From Enterococcus sp. HY326 (GTDB lineage: Bacteria > Bacillota > Bacilli > Lactobacillales > Enterococcaceae): a stretch of DNA of 64,000 nucleotides. The DNA lies in assembly GCF_026157065.1 (NCBI RefSeq), contig NZ_JANLGQ010000005.1, positions 62,001 to 126,000 on the forward strand, written 5' to 3'. A model generated the notes under the pieces. The model saw nothing but the letters and a program-made list of their open reading frames with translations. It had not been told where the DNA came from and searched no databases. The position numbers and the translations under genes were made by a program. Shown one piece after another: positions 18,455 through 28,166 of the stretch (positions within the stretch are counted from its first letter, which is position 1; each line of letters opens with the position of its first letter).

Positions 18455-18883
18455 TTACTTCAACCGCATCTGCACATGGGGAATATTATCCTCCAAATAT
18501 TCTTCAGAAACCGTGACAAAGCCGACTCGGCCATAAAAATTTTGCAGATGGGCCTGAGCAGAAATTTCGACTGGTTTTTCCGGAAAATTTTCTTCAATAA
18601 AAGCTAGTGCCGCCTGCATCAATTCGACCCCGAGCTGTGTCCCCCGCCAGTCTTTTTTGACAATCACCCGACCGATATGAATGACCTCTTCGCCGTAAAT
18701 GCGATTGTAGGCAATAATTTCTTCATCTTCACTAAAATAATTGTGGAAGGCCACCAAATCCACTTCATCCACCTCTTGATAAGGACAGTCCTGCTCCACT
18801 ACAAAAATAGCAATCCGCTCTTTGACAATCTGATACAACTCAAACGTATTAAGCTCCGAAAAATTTTTTATGTTATGTTCCAT
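18455..18883 (-). CDS. ElaA-like GNAT N-acetyltransferase
   Basis: 142 residues. Typical ElaA pattern: an N-terminal LYQIVKERIAIFVVEQDCPYQEVDEVD, then the GNAT acetyl-CoA strand/helix around HIGRVIVKKDWRGTQLGVEL and a C-terminal FYGRVGFVTVSEEYLEDNIPHVQM. It would transfer an acetyl group from acetyl-CoA to an unidentified amine. RBS TAGGAG before the ATG. It stands alone, convergent with mscL. Confidence 0.85.
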   Translation of the reverse strand: MEHNIKNFSELNTFELYQIVKERIAIFVVEQDCPYQEVDEVDLVAFHNYFSEDEEIIAYNRIYGEEVIHIGRVIVKKDWRGTQLGVELMQAALAFIEENFPEKPVEISAQAHLQNFYGRVGFVTVSEEYLEDNIPHVQMRLK

Positions 18884-19044
18884 AGTTGCTCCTAAAATGA
18901 TTTAGTTTGATTCACAGCTGACGGGTTTAAAAATTATTTTTTTAAAGCAGAATTCTTGCTGATTAAATAAATCTTTCCTCGCTGCTTAGTTAAGTATTTC
19001 CTTATGGTATACTATTTCCAAGAAAATTTGAAGGAGGCTTTTCC

Positions 19045-19590
19045 ATGGAAATTGCAGTTTACTGTGGCGCCAACAAAGGGAAGCAAAAAATTTATGAAGA
19101 GGCCGCCATCAGTCTCGGTAATTGGATTGTCGAAAATAACAATTCTTTGGTTTATGGAGGTGGTAAAGTTGGTTTGATGGGTGCAGTCGCAGATGCCGTG
19201 CTTGCAGCAGGCGGTCAAGCAATTGGTGTCATCCCTACTTTTTTACAGAAAAAAGAACTAGCCCATCCTCGCCTAACAAAACTTTATGTCGTTGATTCCA
19301 TGTCTGAAAGAAAACAAAAAATGGCTTCCCTTGCACAGGCCTTTATCGCTTTGCCAGGTGGGCCGGGGACATTGGAGGAAATAAGTGAAATGGTCTCTTG
19401 GACCCGTGTCGGTCAAAATCCTTATCCCTGTATCTTTTTCAATGTGGCTAACTATTATGCCCCACTTGAAAAAATGTTTGATGAAATGGTCCTGCAGGGC
19501 TTCTTATCTGCTGAAGACCGCAAGCAAATTCTTTTTTCTGAATCTCTGACAGAAATCGCAGCATTTATCAAAACTTATAAACCCCTTTAA
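19045..19590 (+). CDS. LOG-family nucleoside 5'-monophosphate phosphoribohydrolase
   Basis: 181 residues, TIGR00730 family. Rossmann-like fold with the N-terminal AVYCGANKG, the VYGGGKVGLMGAVADA loop and the active-site motif PGGPGTLEE (PGGxGTxxE). Family members cleave the N-glycosidic bond of AMP or cytokinin riboside monophosphates to release the base and ribose 5-phosphate; some were misnamed lysine decarboxylases. The real substrate in this organism is unknown. RBS AAGGAGG. Confidence 0.9.
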   Translation: MEIAVYCGANKGKQKIYEEAAISLGNWIVENNNSLVYGGGKVGLMGAVADAVLAAGGQAIGVIPTFLQKKELAHPRLTKLYVVDSMSERKQKMASLAQAFIALPGGPGTLEEISEMVSWTRVGQNPYPCIFFNVANYYAPLEKMFDEMVLQGFLSAEDRKQILFSESLTEIAAFIKTYKPL

Positions 19591-19824
19591 ATAAACAGGC
19601 ACCAGCTATCAGTAGTGAATGAAGATTTTCGAAAAATTTTGCTTAGCAAGTATTTTAAAGGCTACTTTTTCACATTTTGTTTTCTTGGCTCAGTAGTCAG
19701 TTGGCAGCAGCAGGATTGAAATCTGTCATTTTTACCTCAAAACTGCACTTTTTCAATAAAACTTTTTCTTAAATTTTTTTGACAAAAGCTGGAAAAAAAT
19801 GCTTTTGTTGTAGCTGAAGCTGCC

Positions 19825-19842
19825 GCAATATTTAAATATTGC
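19825..19842. repeat. Perfect 18-bp palindrome downstream of the LOG gene
   Basis: GCAATATTTAAATATTGC reads the same on both strands. It sits in the 316-bp gap between the LOG and veg genes; otherwise that gap contains only the veg terminator. Function unknown. Confidence 0.5.
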
Positions 19843-19869
19843 TAGAGGTCCCCCTTAAAAGACCAAATA

Positions 19870-19900
19870 AAAAAGGACTAGCGCTACGGCTGGTCCTTTG
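19870..19900 (-). terminator. veg terminator
   Basis: Arms AAAGGACTA and TGGTCCTTT (one wobble), followed on the minus strand by TTTTTTATT. Confidence 0.8.
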
Positions 19901-19906
19901 ATTTAT

Positions 19907-20152
19907 TTACACTGCTTCACCAAGAAATTCAATTTCAACGGTTCTGGTCAATACATCTGAGTAGCTGTAAGACACCCGTTCAAAAGAGTTTTCTTCTGGA
20001 TCTAGATCGACAACAAAAACGGATGGATAAGTTTCTGTTAAAATACCTTTACGTTCCGTTTGACGCTTTCTCCCTGTCTGTGCCACCAACATGATTCTGC
20101 TGCCGATGCGACATTCAAGGTCTTGCTTAATCGTAGCTAAAGTAGTTGCCAT
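19907..20152 (-). CDS. veg: Veg family protein
   Basis: 81 residues from the ATG at 20152 (GAGGTGAA upstream); the frame opens 7 codons earlier without an RBS. Full-length match to the small, highly conserved Veg protein: MATTLATIKQDLECRIGSR at the start and a central GRKRQTERKGILTETYPSVF, an Sm-like beta barrel. In Bacillus subtilis Veg promotes biofilm gene expression by interfering with SinR; its role in enterococci is not established. Downstream of a SigH-like sigma gene. Confidence 0.92.
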   Translation of the reverse strand: MATTLATIKQDLECRIGSRIMLVAQTGRKRQTERKGILTETYPSVFVVDLDPEENSFERVSYSYSDVLTRTVEIEFLGEAV

Positions 20153-20259
20153 ACAATTCACCTCGAATACCATTCTACCTCATTTTCACAAAAAATTCAA
20201 GTTTATCATAGGATTTTTTGAAAATCAACTGATTTTTTTCATCAAGTTAAGATTCACAT

Positions 20260-20844
20260 TTATTCTTCACCATTATCACTTAATAAGTGCTGGCATAATT
20301 TCTTTTTACCGCGATCAAAGGCGCCTCGAATACAATTTTGCGAGACATTTAATAGCTCTGGCAACTGTTTTAAATCAAATCCCTGCAAAAAATAGCCCAT
20401 CACCTGCTCCTCCAGTGGTGAAAATAAATTTTCATAACTACTGAGTTTTTCCCGCAGCAATAAATAATTTTCTGCTCCCGGAGTCATGTCATAACGCTCC
20501 GCTATTCGATAACGTAGCTCATCGGCATCCAGGGACAGACTTTCATATTGGCCCCGCCGTTTATAGGCCTGTTGTTTTCGCAGCAAAGAACGGATACGAT
20601 TGCTCATGGCCACTTTAAAATACTGACCGATGGTGGTCCCCCGATTATCATCAAAATGGAAAATTGTTTGAAAGAAAATCATGCGCCCCTCTTGCAACCA
20701 ATCATCGTGATCCAAATCCCGTAAATAGTACTGCTGCTCCAAATTTAAAACGACTGGCCGGTACTGATCAAAAAGTTTTCCAAAAGCTTCAGAGTCACCT
20801 GCTTTTGCCAAACGCAACCATTTAACTAATTCCTCTTCGCTCAT
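20260..20844 (-). CDS. SigH/ComX-like alternative sigma factor
   Basis: 194 residues. Sigma region 2 at ~10-85 (SEAFGKLFDQYRPVVLNLEQQYYL, DHDDWLQEGRMIFFQ, YFKVAMSNRIRSLLRKQQ). A weak region 4 lies at ~140-190, with a helix-turn-helix around DLKQLPELLNVSQNCIRGAFDRGKKKL. The layout fits the Spo0H/SigH-ComX group, which in streptococci drives late competence genes; in most enterococci the target set is unproven. An EndA-like nuclease gene lies immediately upstream on the same strand, hinting at a competence link. Confidence 0.8.
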   Translation of the reverse strand: MSEEELVKWLRLAKAGDSEAFGKLFDQYRPVVLNLEQQYYLRDLDHDDWLQEGRMIFFQTIFHFDDNRGTTIGQYFKVAMSNRIRSLLRKQQAYKRRGQYESLSLDADELRYRIAERYDMTPGAENYLLLREKLSSYENLFSPLEEQVMGYFLQGFDLKQLPELLNVSQNCIRGAFDRGKKKLCQHLLSDNGEE

Positions 20845-21010
20845 TTTGTTGCCCCCCTTGAGTTTTTACAAGGCTATCATAACAGGTCCTTGAAAATTTT
20901 TTTGAGAGCTAAACGGGCAGTTTGCAGATTTCCACTCTTTTTTACAAATTTCAATTCCTTGTGACCATTTTTACTGTCTTAATTAAATTTTGCTACAAAT
21001 GGGTACGCAA

Positions 21011-21182
21011 AAAAGCTGTGACATTCGTGATACCAGAACCGAAATTCCTAAAACATGATTAGCAAATGCTGCTGAATCGTTGTTGTCTGTGTCTTCTTTG
21101 GTCGTAAAAAATTTGACCATAGAAACAACCAGAATTTGATTTAGAATTTCGTCTGTTAATCAGAATAATGTCACAGCCTTTT
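21011..21182. repeat. Long palindromic element, copy 2
   Basis: Arms of 11 perfect bp, GCTGTGACATT and AATGTCACAGC, near the ends. Further in are CGAAATTCCTAAA/TTTAGAATTTCG (one bulge) and an inner TTCTTTGGTC/GACCATAGAA. On the minus strand the outer arm is followed by TTTTTT, so it could also end endA transcription. It is related to the element at 17392-17520. Confidence 0.55.
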
Positions 21183-21216
21183 GGACTGATATTTTTCAAA
21201 ATAAAATTTTAGAAAC

Positions 21217-22068
21217 TTACTCAGCAACCGTCATACTTCGGTCAATTTTACTGGAACCATCACTGTAGTTAAAAACCACATTGGGCTGCACATTGAATTC
21301 ATAGACATTGAAATCTAATGTCCCCGCACTGTCCACAGCCTGTAGCCAATATCCCCGGGGCATCAATTCATCGCCACGAAATACCGTGACAATTTGATAG
21401 AGCACCCGATTGCCGGAAATTTTTTGAGCCTCTCGAATCTTAGCTTCGAATTTTGTTTGCACCTGCTGATTGGAATAAGCGCTTTGAGTCGCCAAATTTT
21501 TCGGATTGTCCTCGCTGCCTTCAGCACCTTCTAAATAATTGCCATCCTCATCTAAATTAAATGAGCTCGTGTAAGCCAATAAATGGCCGCGATTATAAAT
21601 CGGCTGCCCGTCGACTTCTTTTTGATGCCATCCTGTTGGCTGCCAGACCTGACTGCCACGATTTTCCGAAGAGCCTAAATTCGTTTCATCAATATAGGCT
21701 GTAACAAATGTTGTTCTATTCAATTCATCTAAATTTCCATAAACGGCGTGATTCGTTTGCCAATCTGCAATATTTAGACTCGCTTGATTGTCATTGACCG
21801 TCACCACAGCCTCATCACCGCTAGCAAAATCCAAAGCCGCCAGCTCATCATAGGTTGCCTGATTGTAAGGCAAGGTCCCAGTGTTGCCGCCATTGTCGGT
21901 TATCTGGCTATTTCCCGCTGTTAAATTACCTAGAATAGTTGTGGCATCATCACCATTCAGCCAGCTCTCCGCTAATTCTGGCAGCGCCTGACTACCCCCG
22001 AACATCAATCCAAGAACAACCACGACACCAGCAATAATTTTTTTATTCATATTCTTTTTTTTACTCAT
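21217..22068 (-). CDS. EndA-like DNA/RNA non-specific endonuclease, membrane-anchored
   Basis: 283 residues. One N-terminal membrane anchor (~9-28), then a low-complexity linker and a beta-beta-alpha metal nuclease domain. The catalytic-site motif reads YNRGHLLAY (family DRGH/NRGH; His is the general base), and the metal-binding Asn is in NLATQSAYSNQ. Homologues in streptococci (EndA) act at the membrane during transformation or degrade extracellular DNA traps. Placement just upstream of a SigH/ComX-like sigma gene supports a DNA-uptake role, but secretion for nutrient or virulence use is equally possible. Confidence 0.88.
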   Translation of the reverse strand: MSKKKNMNKKIIAGVVVVLGLMFGGSQALPELAESWLNGDDATTILGNLTAGNSQITDNGGNTGTLPYNQATYDELAALDFASGDEAVVTVNDNQASLNIADWQTNHAVYGNLDELNRTTFVTAYIDETNLGSSENRGSQVWQPTGWHQKEVDGQPIYNRGHLLAYTSSFNLDEDGNYLEGAEGSEDNPKNLATQSAYSNQQVQTKFEAKIREAQKISGNRVLYQIVTVFRGDELMPRGYWLQAVDSAGTLDFNVYEFNVQPNVVFNYSDGSSKIDRSMTVAE

Positions 22069-22169
22069 CCAAGCCCCTCATTCACAAAAATTTCTTCCTT
22101 TGAAATCATACCAATTTTAATTTTTTTTGCAAATGGAACTAGCCATTTCTCAGTTGTGCAGCAAAAAAA

Positions 22170-22211
22170 TCTAATCAATCGTATCCACCGTGACGGATTC
22201 GATTGATTAGA
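22170..22211 (-). terminator. Terminator after the oxidoreductase gene
   Basis: Arms TCTAATCAATCG and CGATTGATTAGA; the minus strand continues with a run of T. Confidence 0.88.
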
Positions 22212-22221
22212 CTCTGCATTT

Positions 22222-23160
22222 TTACTTCTTAACAATCAATTTCCCAGCTGAAGGATGCCCTTCAATTCGTTCGTGGGCTTCAATTACTGATGCCAAAGTA
22301 AAAGGAAATACTTCGGCAATATTAATTTTCAGCTGTTCCTTTTCGAAATTTTTAACTAGCGTTGCAAAAGCTTCTTGGTCACTATAGTCTCGATTAGGAC
22401 CGTAGTGATGATATTCTACATTTGGTTTGCGAAACTCTACAGGTGGTAGCACATTTAAAACGACATAATCCGCCCCATACTTAGCGATGTCCATTCCCGC
22501 TTCGTAGTCCCGACTACCTTTAGTCGCATCAATCACGACGTCTCCTTGATTTTCAAAAATCTGACCAACATTTTCCTTGTCATAGGCAGCAAAACTATCT
22601 GCCCCCAAGCTGCGAACATAGTTTTCATTCTTGCTTGAAGCTGAAGCCAGCACACGATTGCCATTTGCCTTAGCTAATTGAACCAATAAGGAGCCCACGC
22701 CACCAGATGCTCCCAAAACAACAATCGTTTGGTCAGGCATAATGGATAACAGGCTAAATAGTAAATGATAAGCAGTTATCCCGGTCGTTGGCAGCCCAGC
22801 CGCTTCGCTCCAGCTCATATTTTCAGGCTTGCGATACACTTTGTTGCCGGGAACCACAATTTCTTCGCCGTAAGTCCCGCCGACTGCATGAACAATTACT
22901 TCATCCCCAACTGTGACGTTGGTAACGTCACTGCCGACTTCAATCACCGTTCCAGCGCCGTCATTGCCGAGAACATAAGGAAATTTCACAGGTCGAGCGT
23001 CTTTCATTTTCCCCTGACGAAGACCAACATCATAGGGATTAATTCCGAAAGCTTGTAACGTTACTCGTACATGTTTGGGAGACATTTCCCGCGGCTCAGC
23101 AGCTACTTCAATAAAAACTTTTTCTGGATCACCATAATCCTTGATAGCAAAACGTTTCAT
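22222..23160 (-). CDS. Quinone oxidoreductase-like NADP-dependent MDR protein
   Basis: 312 residues from the ATG at 23160 (GGAAGG upstream; the frame opens two codons earlier at a TTG). Zinc-independent medium-chain dehydrogenase/reductase: N-terminal GroES-like domain (FGINPYDVGLRQG, LGNDGAGTVIEVGSDV) and a Rossmann domain with VVLGASGGVGSLLVQLAKANG. The family reduces quinones or enones with NAD(P)H. The precise substrate cannot be told. It stands alone between terminators. Confidence 0.87.
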   Translation of the reverse strand: MKRFAIKDYGDPEKVFIEVAAEPREMSPKHVRVTLQAFGINPYDVGLRQGKMKDARPVKFPYVLGNDGAGTVIEVGSDVTNVTVGDEVIVHAVGGTYGEEIVVPGNKVYRKPENMSWSEAAGLPTTGITAYHLLFSLLSIMPDQTIVVLGASGGVGSLLVQLAKANGNRVLASASSKNENYVRSLGADSFAAYDKENVGQIFENQGDVVIDATKGSRDYEAGMDIAKYGADYVVLNVLPPVEFRKPNVEYHHYGPNRDYSDQEAFATLVKNFEKEQLKINIAEVFPFTLASVIEAHERIEGHPSAGKLIVKK

Positions 23161-23289
23161 AAACAATCACCTTCCTCAAAATAAGTGTACTCTTTAATAA
23201 AAAGTTTTCCAAATAAGTTAGATTTTTAGTTGTTATGCAGCTGGTGTTGCTGAGGCCTGGTTAATGTTATTAGAATTTTTTTCTGAAAA

Positions 23290-23545
23290 CAAAATAGAAC
23301 CCGCCAGCGGGGACTGGCGGGTTTAGGATACTAGTTCAACTTCCATCAACTCTTATACAATTTTCCGCTTCGCTCTTAGTTGAACTTATACGGCCCGTTT
23401 GTACCTAAGAAAAACTTTTCTAAGGACAAAAAGGGAGCCCATCGGCGGGGACCGCTGGGCTAGGAGTAAAAAATGAAAAAGTGTTTTATTGGGTTTGTTT
23501 TATTGGGATGAGTTAATATTAACCGGAAATTGTGAAGATTTTGTG
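23290..23545 (-). ncRNA. Candidate structured small RNA with two UCCCCG loops
   Basis: Four hairpins lie in a gene-free stretch: 23436-23461, 23404-23425, 23333-23386 (arms AGTTCAACT/AGTTGAACT) and 23299-23322 (perfect 9-bp stem). Read on the minus strand, the first and last both show the hexaloop UCCCCG. The upstream part carries two CCCAATAAAACA repeats and ACTCCTA, which is complementary to a Shine-Dalgarno sequence. The last hairpin is followed by TTCTATTTTGTTTTC, terminator-like. C-rich UCCC loops are typical of Gram-positive small RNAs that pair with ribosome binding sites. No clear promoter was found, so the strand and ends are inferred. The rest of the 562-bp gap holds the bglA terminator. 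Confidence 0.38.
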
Positions 23546-23664
23546 TTTGCTGCTTAGCCTTTCTAAGAAGATTTTGTAAGAAAGTCTAAACTTGCGACCT
23601 TTTAGCCTACACGGACTAGAAAAAGTTCCTTAAATTCAATCATTTAGTGATTTTAACAAACTAA

Positions 23665-23705
23665 AAAAACAATCCTTCAGCCGTGTGACTAAAGGATTGT
23701 TTTTA
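23665..23705 (-). terminator. bglA terminator
   Basis: Arms AAACAATCCTT and AAGGATTGTTT with A/T tails on both sides. Confidence 0.85.
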
Positions 23706-23722
23706 ACTAGTTTTTGAATTGT

Positions 23723-25174
<1,452 letters not shown>

Positions 25175-26491
25175 CTAGCCTTGTTCGACTGCTGCTAATT
25201 CGTCCATGCCGTTTTCTTGGGCGTAATTCATAGAATCTACTTTTCTGATAAACGGCAAGTAGATAAAGAAACCAAGTGTTAATACAAAAGCTTGCAACAA
25301 TGCTGCTTGCCAGCCCCCGATTAAGAAACCAGAAATAATTGGTGGTGTTGTCCATGGCACTTGTACGGCCGTAAACAGCGGCACAAGTCCGGTATAAAGG
25401 GCGAAGTATGTGACAACTCCAGAAACAACTGGTGTCAAGATAAACGGAATAGCCATAATTGGATTCATTACAATTGGTGTTGCAAAAATAATTGGTTCAT
25501 TGATGTTAAAGAAAGCCGGGCCAATTGATAAACGACCTAATTGCTTAAATTGTGCAGACCGTGCTAAAAATACCATGTAAACGACAATCCCGATTGTCAT
25601 ACCAGCACCAGTCACTGTCATAAATTGATCTAAAAACTGTTGTGTTACGATATGACCGCCGTTTGCAACTGTTAATTCAAGTCCAGATTCTTTGATTGCA
25701 GTGTTTTCTAAAGAGTTCGCTTGTAAAATTGGGCCCATAATCCCGCCGACAATCGTGGAGCCATGGACTCCGAAGAACCATAAAAATGGTACCAAAAAAC
25801 CTAGCATCAATGCGCCACCTAAACTATCAGTCACACCCTGCATTGGGCTTTGAATCACATCATAAATCCATTGTACCATTGTAGTGTCCATCAAAGCATC
25901 AAATAAAATGTAAACAAACATCGCAAAAGTAATTAAAACCGCTGCAGGAATCAAAGCAGTGAATGAGTTCGCAACATTTTCAGGAACTTGTTCAGGTAAT
26001 TTAATCCGTACATCGCGTTTCAAGAACCAAGAATAACCCCAACCAACGAATAGACCAACTAAAATGGCACTAATCATTCCTTGACCGCCAGTCCAAGTTT
26101 TATCAATGACATTGGCAATCGTTACACCAGATTCTGCATCTGTCACGCTTGAACGCATAGTCAAAAGGAAAATAACTAAACCAATCATCCCAGCTGGCAA
26201 TCCTTCGAAGCCTTCTGTCTTCACATAGGAATAGGCTATTCCCATTACAGCAAATAACGCCATAATTGCAAAAGATGCGCCATATGCTTGATTGAAATAA
26301 TCCGCCCAGCCTTGATTAGTTATAAATTCAGAAACAGCTGGCACTGGGAAATTTGCCAAAAGTAAAAATACAGATCCGACAATCGTAAATGGCATGGTGT
26401 AAAGCATCCCGTTACGTAAAGCTGTAATCGCTTTCGTATTAACGAATTTTAAAACCGGTGGTAATATTTTTTCATTAATAAAAGTATTCAT
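25175..26491 (-). CDS. PTS lactose/cellobiose-family EIIC permease
   Basis: 438 residues, ~10 membrane helices, CelB-type EIIC fold (NEPIIFATPIVMNPIMAIPFIL is the conserved substrate-site loop). Transports beta-glucosides or chitobiose-like disaccharides. No EIIA or EIIB gene is nearby, so it must borrow these subunits from elsewhere, a common situation for this family. Operon with 6-phospho-beta-glucosidase downstream. A cre-like site lies ~142 bp upstream, and an RpiR regulator gene follows upstream on the same strand. Confidence 0.92.
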   Translation of the reverse strand: MNTFINEKILPPVLKFVNTKAITALRNGMLYTMPFTIVGSVFLLLANFPVPAVSEFITNQGWADYFNQAYGASFAIMALFAVMGIAYSYVKTEGFEGLPAGMIGLVIFLLTMRSSVTDAESGVTIANVIDKTWTGGQGMISAILVGLFVGWGYSWFLKRDVRIKLPEQVPENVANSFTALIPAAVLITFAMFVYILFDALMDTTMVQWIYDVIQSPMQGVTDSLGGALMLGFLVPFLWFFGVHGSTIVGGIMGPILQANSLENTAIKESGLELTVANGGHIVTQQFLDQFMTVTGAGMTIGIVVYMVFLARSAQFKQLGRLSIGPAFFNINEPIIFATPIVMNPIMAIPFILTPVVSGVVTYFALYTGLVPLFTAVQVPWTTPPIISGFLIGGWQAALLQAFVLTLGFFIYLPFIRKVDSMNYAQENGMDELAAVEQG

Positions 26492-26632
26492 CGTTTTTGC
26501 TCTTTAAAAATATTTTCTAAAAAAAATAAGTGCTTACCTCTCAGTTAAAGCCAGTCTTACGTCCCACCTTCCCAATCAGTATTTAAGTTTAAAATAATAT
26601 CTGATTGCATTTAATCATAATAAACCACAGGA

Positions 26633-26646
26633 TGTAACCCTTTTCA
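26633..26646 (-). promoter_or_regulatory. cre-like (CcpA) site upstream of the EIIC gene
   Basis: Minus strand TGAAAAGGGTTACA matches TGWNANCGNTNWCA with one mismatch (G for C at position 7). Position upstream of a PTS operon fits catabolite repression. Confidence 0.4.
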
Positions 26647-26683
26647 TTCATTAAAGAACCGGATACTATAACAATAAAAAAAA

Positions 26684-26715
26684 TCCCACTACGGAACAGC
26701 TTGTTCCATAGCGGG
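26684..26715 (-). terminator. Terminator after the RpiR gene
   Basis: Stem CCCGCTATGGAACA/TGTTCCGTAGTGGG read on the minus strand (one mismatch), followed by a long T-run. Confidence 0.85.
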
Positions 26716-26724
26716 CGACGACGC

Positions 26725-27462
26725 TTATAAGTGATCTGTTAACAATTCTGCGATAAACATGGCTGGTAGCTGTGTAGAAAAATCAATATGTAGGACATTC
26801 CGCTTAGCATTTTGAATAGTGTAGTCAATTACATAATCACATAGTTTGGCGACTGGACTGTTCCGATTTTTAGTTATGCAGCAGATAAAAACCTCCTGCC
26901 GCAACTCGATGCTGGCAATCCGTTCCAAAATTTCTTGGGTTTCACCAGAGGAAGTAAATACTAGCAGTACATTTTTTTGGTTGCGGTGAAAGTGGCTATT
27001 AATTGGATAAATAAAATCCTTAATCCCAATCGCATTAAAGCCTTGGTTCAGCATTTTTCGGGCAGTGTATTCCGCAATGCTGCCAGATTGACCAATTCCA
27101 AAACACAGAGTAATGTCTGCCTGTCTTAAAATATTGGTGACCTTCTCAATTTGATAAGCTAAATCCTGATTAAAATTATCCCGCTTTAATATCTGAAAAT
27201 GGTGGTCAATATTGTCATTGATTCCCTCTTGCGCCTCAGCTAATTTCAATTTTTGCTTATAGGACAAGCGGAATTCAGTAAATGATTCGTAACCAATTTT
27301 GTTGATAAACCGAAAGACGGAGGTCGCCGATGTATGGGAATTCTCTGCAATATCCCGCACCCGCATATAAGGAATTTTTTCAGGGTTGTTGACAATATAC
27401 CGATAGATTTCCTGTTCAACATTGGAAAGATCTGATATATCCAGATTTTCAAAATAGCTCAT
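26725..27462 (-). CDS. RpiR-family regulator beside the beta-glucoside operon
   Basis: 245 residues from the ATG at 27462, which follows GAGGTGAA; the longer open frame (50 more codons) has no RBS and runs through promoter-like AT-rich DNA. N-terminal RpiR HTH (~1-75; RVRDIAENSHTSATSVFRFINKIG) and SIS domain (~105-235; LCFGIGQSGSIAEYTARKML, VFTSSGETQEIL). Expected to sense a phosphosugar and control the EIIC-bglA operon next door, from which it is separated by a terminator. Confidence 0.87.
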   Translation of the reverse strand: MSYFENLDISDLSNVEQEIYRYIVNNPEKIPYMRVRDIAENSHTSATSVFRFINKIGYESFTEFRLSYKQKLKLAEAQEGINDNIDHHFQILKRDNFNQDLAYQIEKVTNILRQADITLCFGIGQSGSIAEYTARKMLNQGFNAIGIKDFIYPINSHFHRNQKNVLLVFTSSGETQEILERIASIELRQEVFICCITKNRNSPVAKLCDYVIDYTIQNAKRNVLHIDFSTQLPAMFIAELLTDHL

Positions 27463-27574
27463 CCACTTCACCTCTAAACTTATTTCTAGCCTAATTTTAG
27501 CATAATCATGGAGAACTTTATAAATATTGACGGTGACTTGCGCAAAAATTTTCCTATGATTGACAGGAAAATAA

Positions 27575-27606
27575 AAAGGCTTAGCACAAATTAGCTGCCA
27601 AAGCCT
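27575..27606 (-). terminator. Terminator after the 129-residue hypothetical gene
   Basis: AGGCTT/AAGCCT stem with further GC pairs inside, minus strand followed by TTTTTATTTT. Confidence 0.6.
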
Positions 27607-27615
27607 CAACATTTT

Positions 27616-28005
27616 TTAAATATCAATGAAACGGGAATCGAGTTTTGTCCCAGAAACAAGAAAATCCTCTGAAGTTAAGGAAAACTCCTCTGCCACCGCC
27701 TGAAAAAGCTCTTGCTTTGAAATAAGCGTTTTGACACGATACAACACACTGCCATAATCGGTCCAACGGGCTACTTCCAAAAGTTTCGGATGGTCGGCTA
27801 CTTCTGGTTTCTTCTCGTTAAAGACTACCATAAAGTCGTGGAAGTATTTTCCTTTTGGTGCTGGCTCAAAAGATAGTGCCAGAGTCGCTGCAGAAAAAAA
27901 TTTCAGCGGTTCATTTTCGAATTCCGAATAGGTCCGGCCATAGACAAAATACAGCGTTGAATCATCTTCACTATAATTGGCATACTCATCAAACAATTCA
28001 CACAT
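27616..28005 (-). CDS. Hypothetical acidic protein, 129 residues
   Basis: I do not recognise this family. No signal peptide, membrane segment or cysteine motif (single Cys at position 2). It is rich in Asp/Glu and aromatic residues, for example MCELFDEYANYSEDDSTLY at the start. Coding is supported by a strong RBS (AAAGGAGGAG) before the ATG and a terminator directly after the stop. It lies alone between pepT and an RpiR gene; its partners and role are unknown. Confidence 0.65.
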   Translation of the reverse strand: MCELFDEYANYSEDDSTLYFVYGRTYSEFENEPLKFFSAATLALSFEPAPKGKYFHDFMVVFNEKKPEVADHPKLLEVARWTDYGSVLYRVKTLISKQELFQAVAEEFSLTSEDFLVSGTKLDSRFIDI

Positions 28006-28105
28006 GAGATACTCCTCCTTTGCTAACCTTTAGCCCTTCAAGACAAACTATTTAGTTAGTATAAAATTATTATATCACCAACTCTTATCCATGTCATACA
28101 AACCA

Positions 28106-28137
28106 AAACGGCTAAAGGACAATCCCTTCAGCCGTTT
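28106..28137 (-). terminator. pepT terminator
   Basis: Arms AAACGGCTAAAGG and CCTTCAGCCGTTT with a short loop. Confidence 0.85.
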
Positions 28138-28166
28138 CTTCTTTTATCATCTCAAGTTCATTTCTT

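Noticed and set aside
23473-23511. Possible peptide MKKCFIGFVLLG with an AGGAG upstream
   Set aside because: Plausible by itself, but the surrounding hairpins and U-tract fit a minus-strand RNA better; the AGGAG is then an anti-SD on the other strand. It cannot be excluded.
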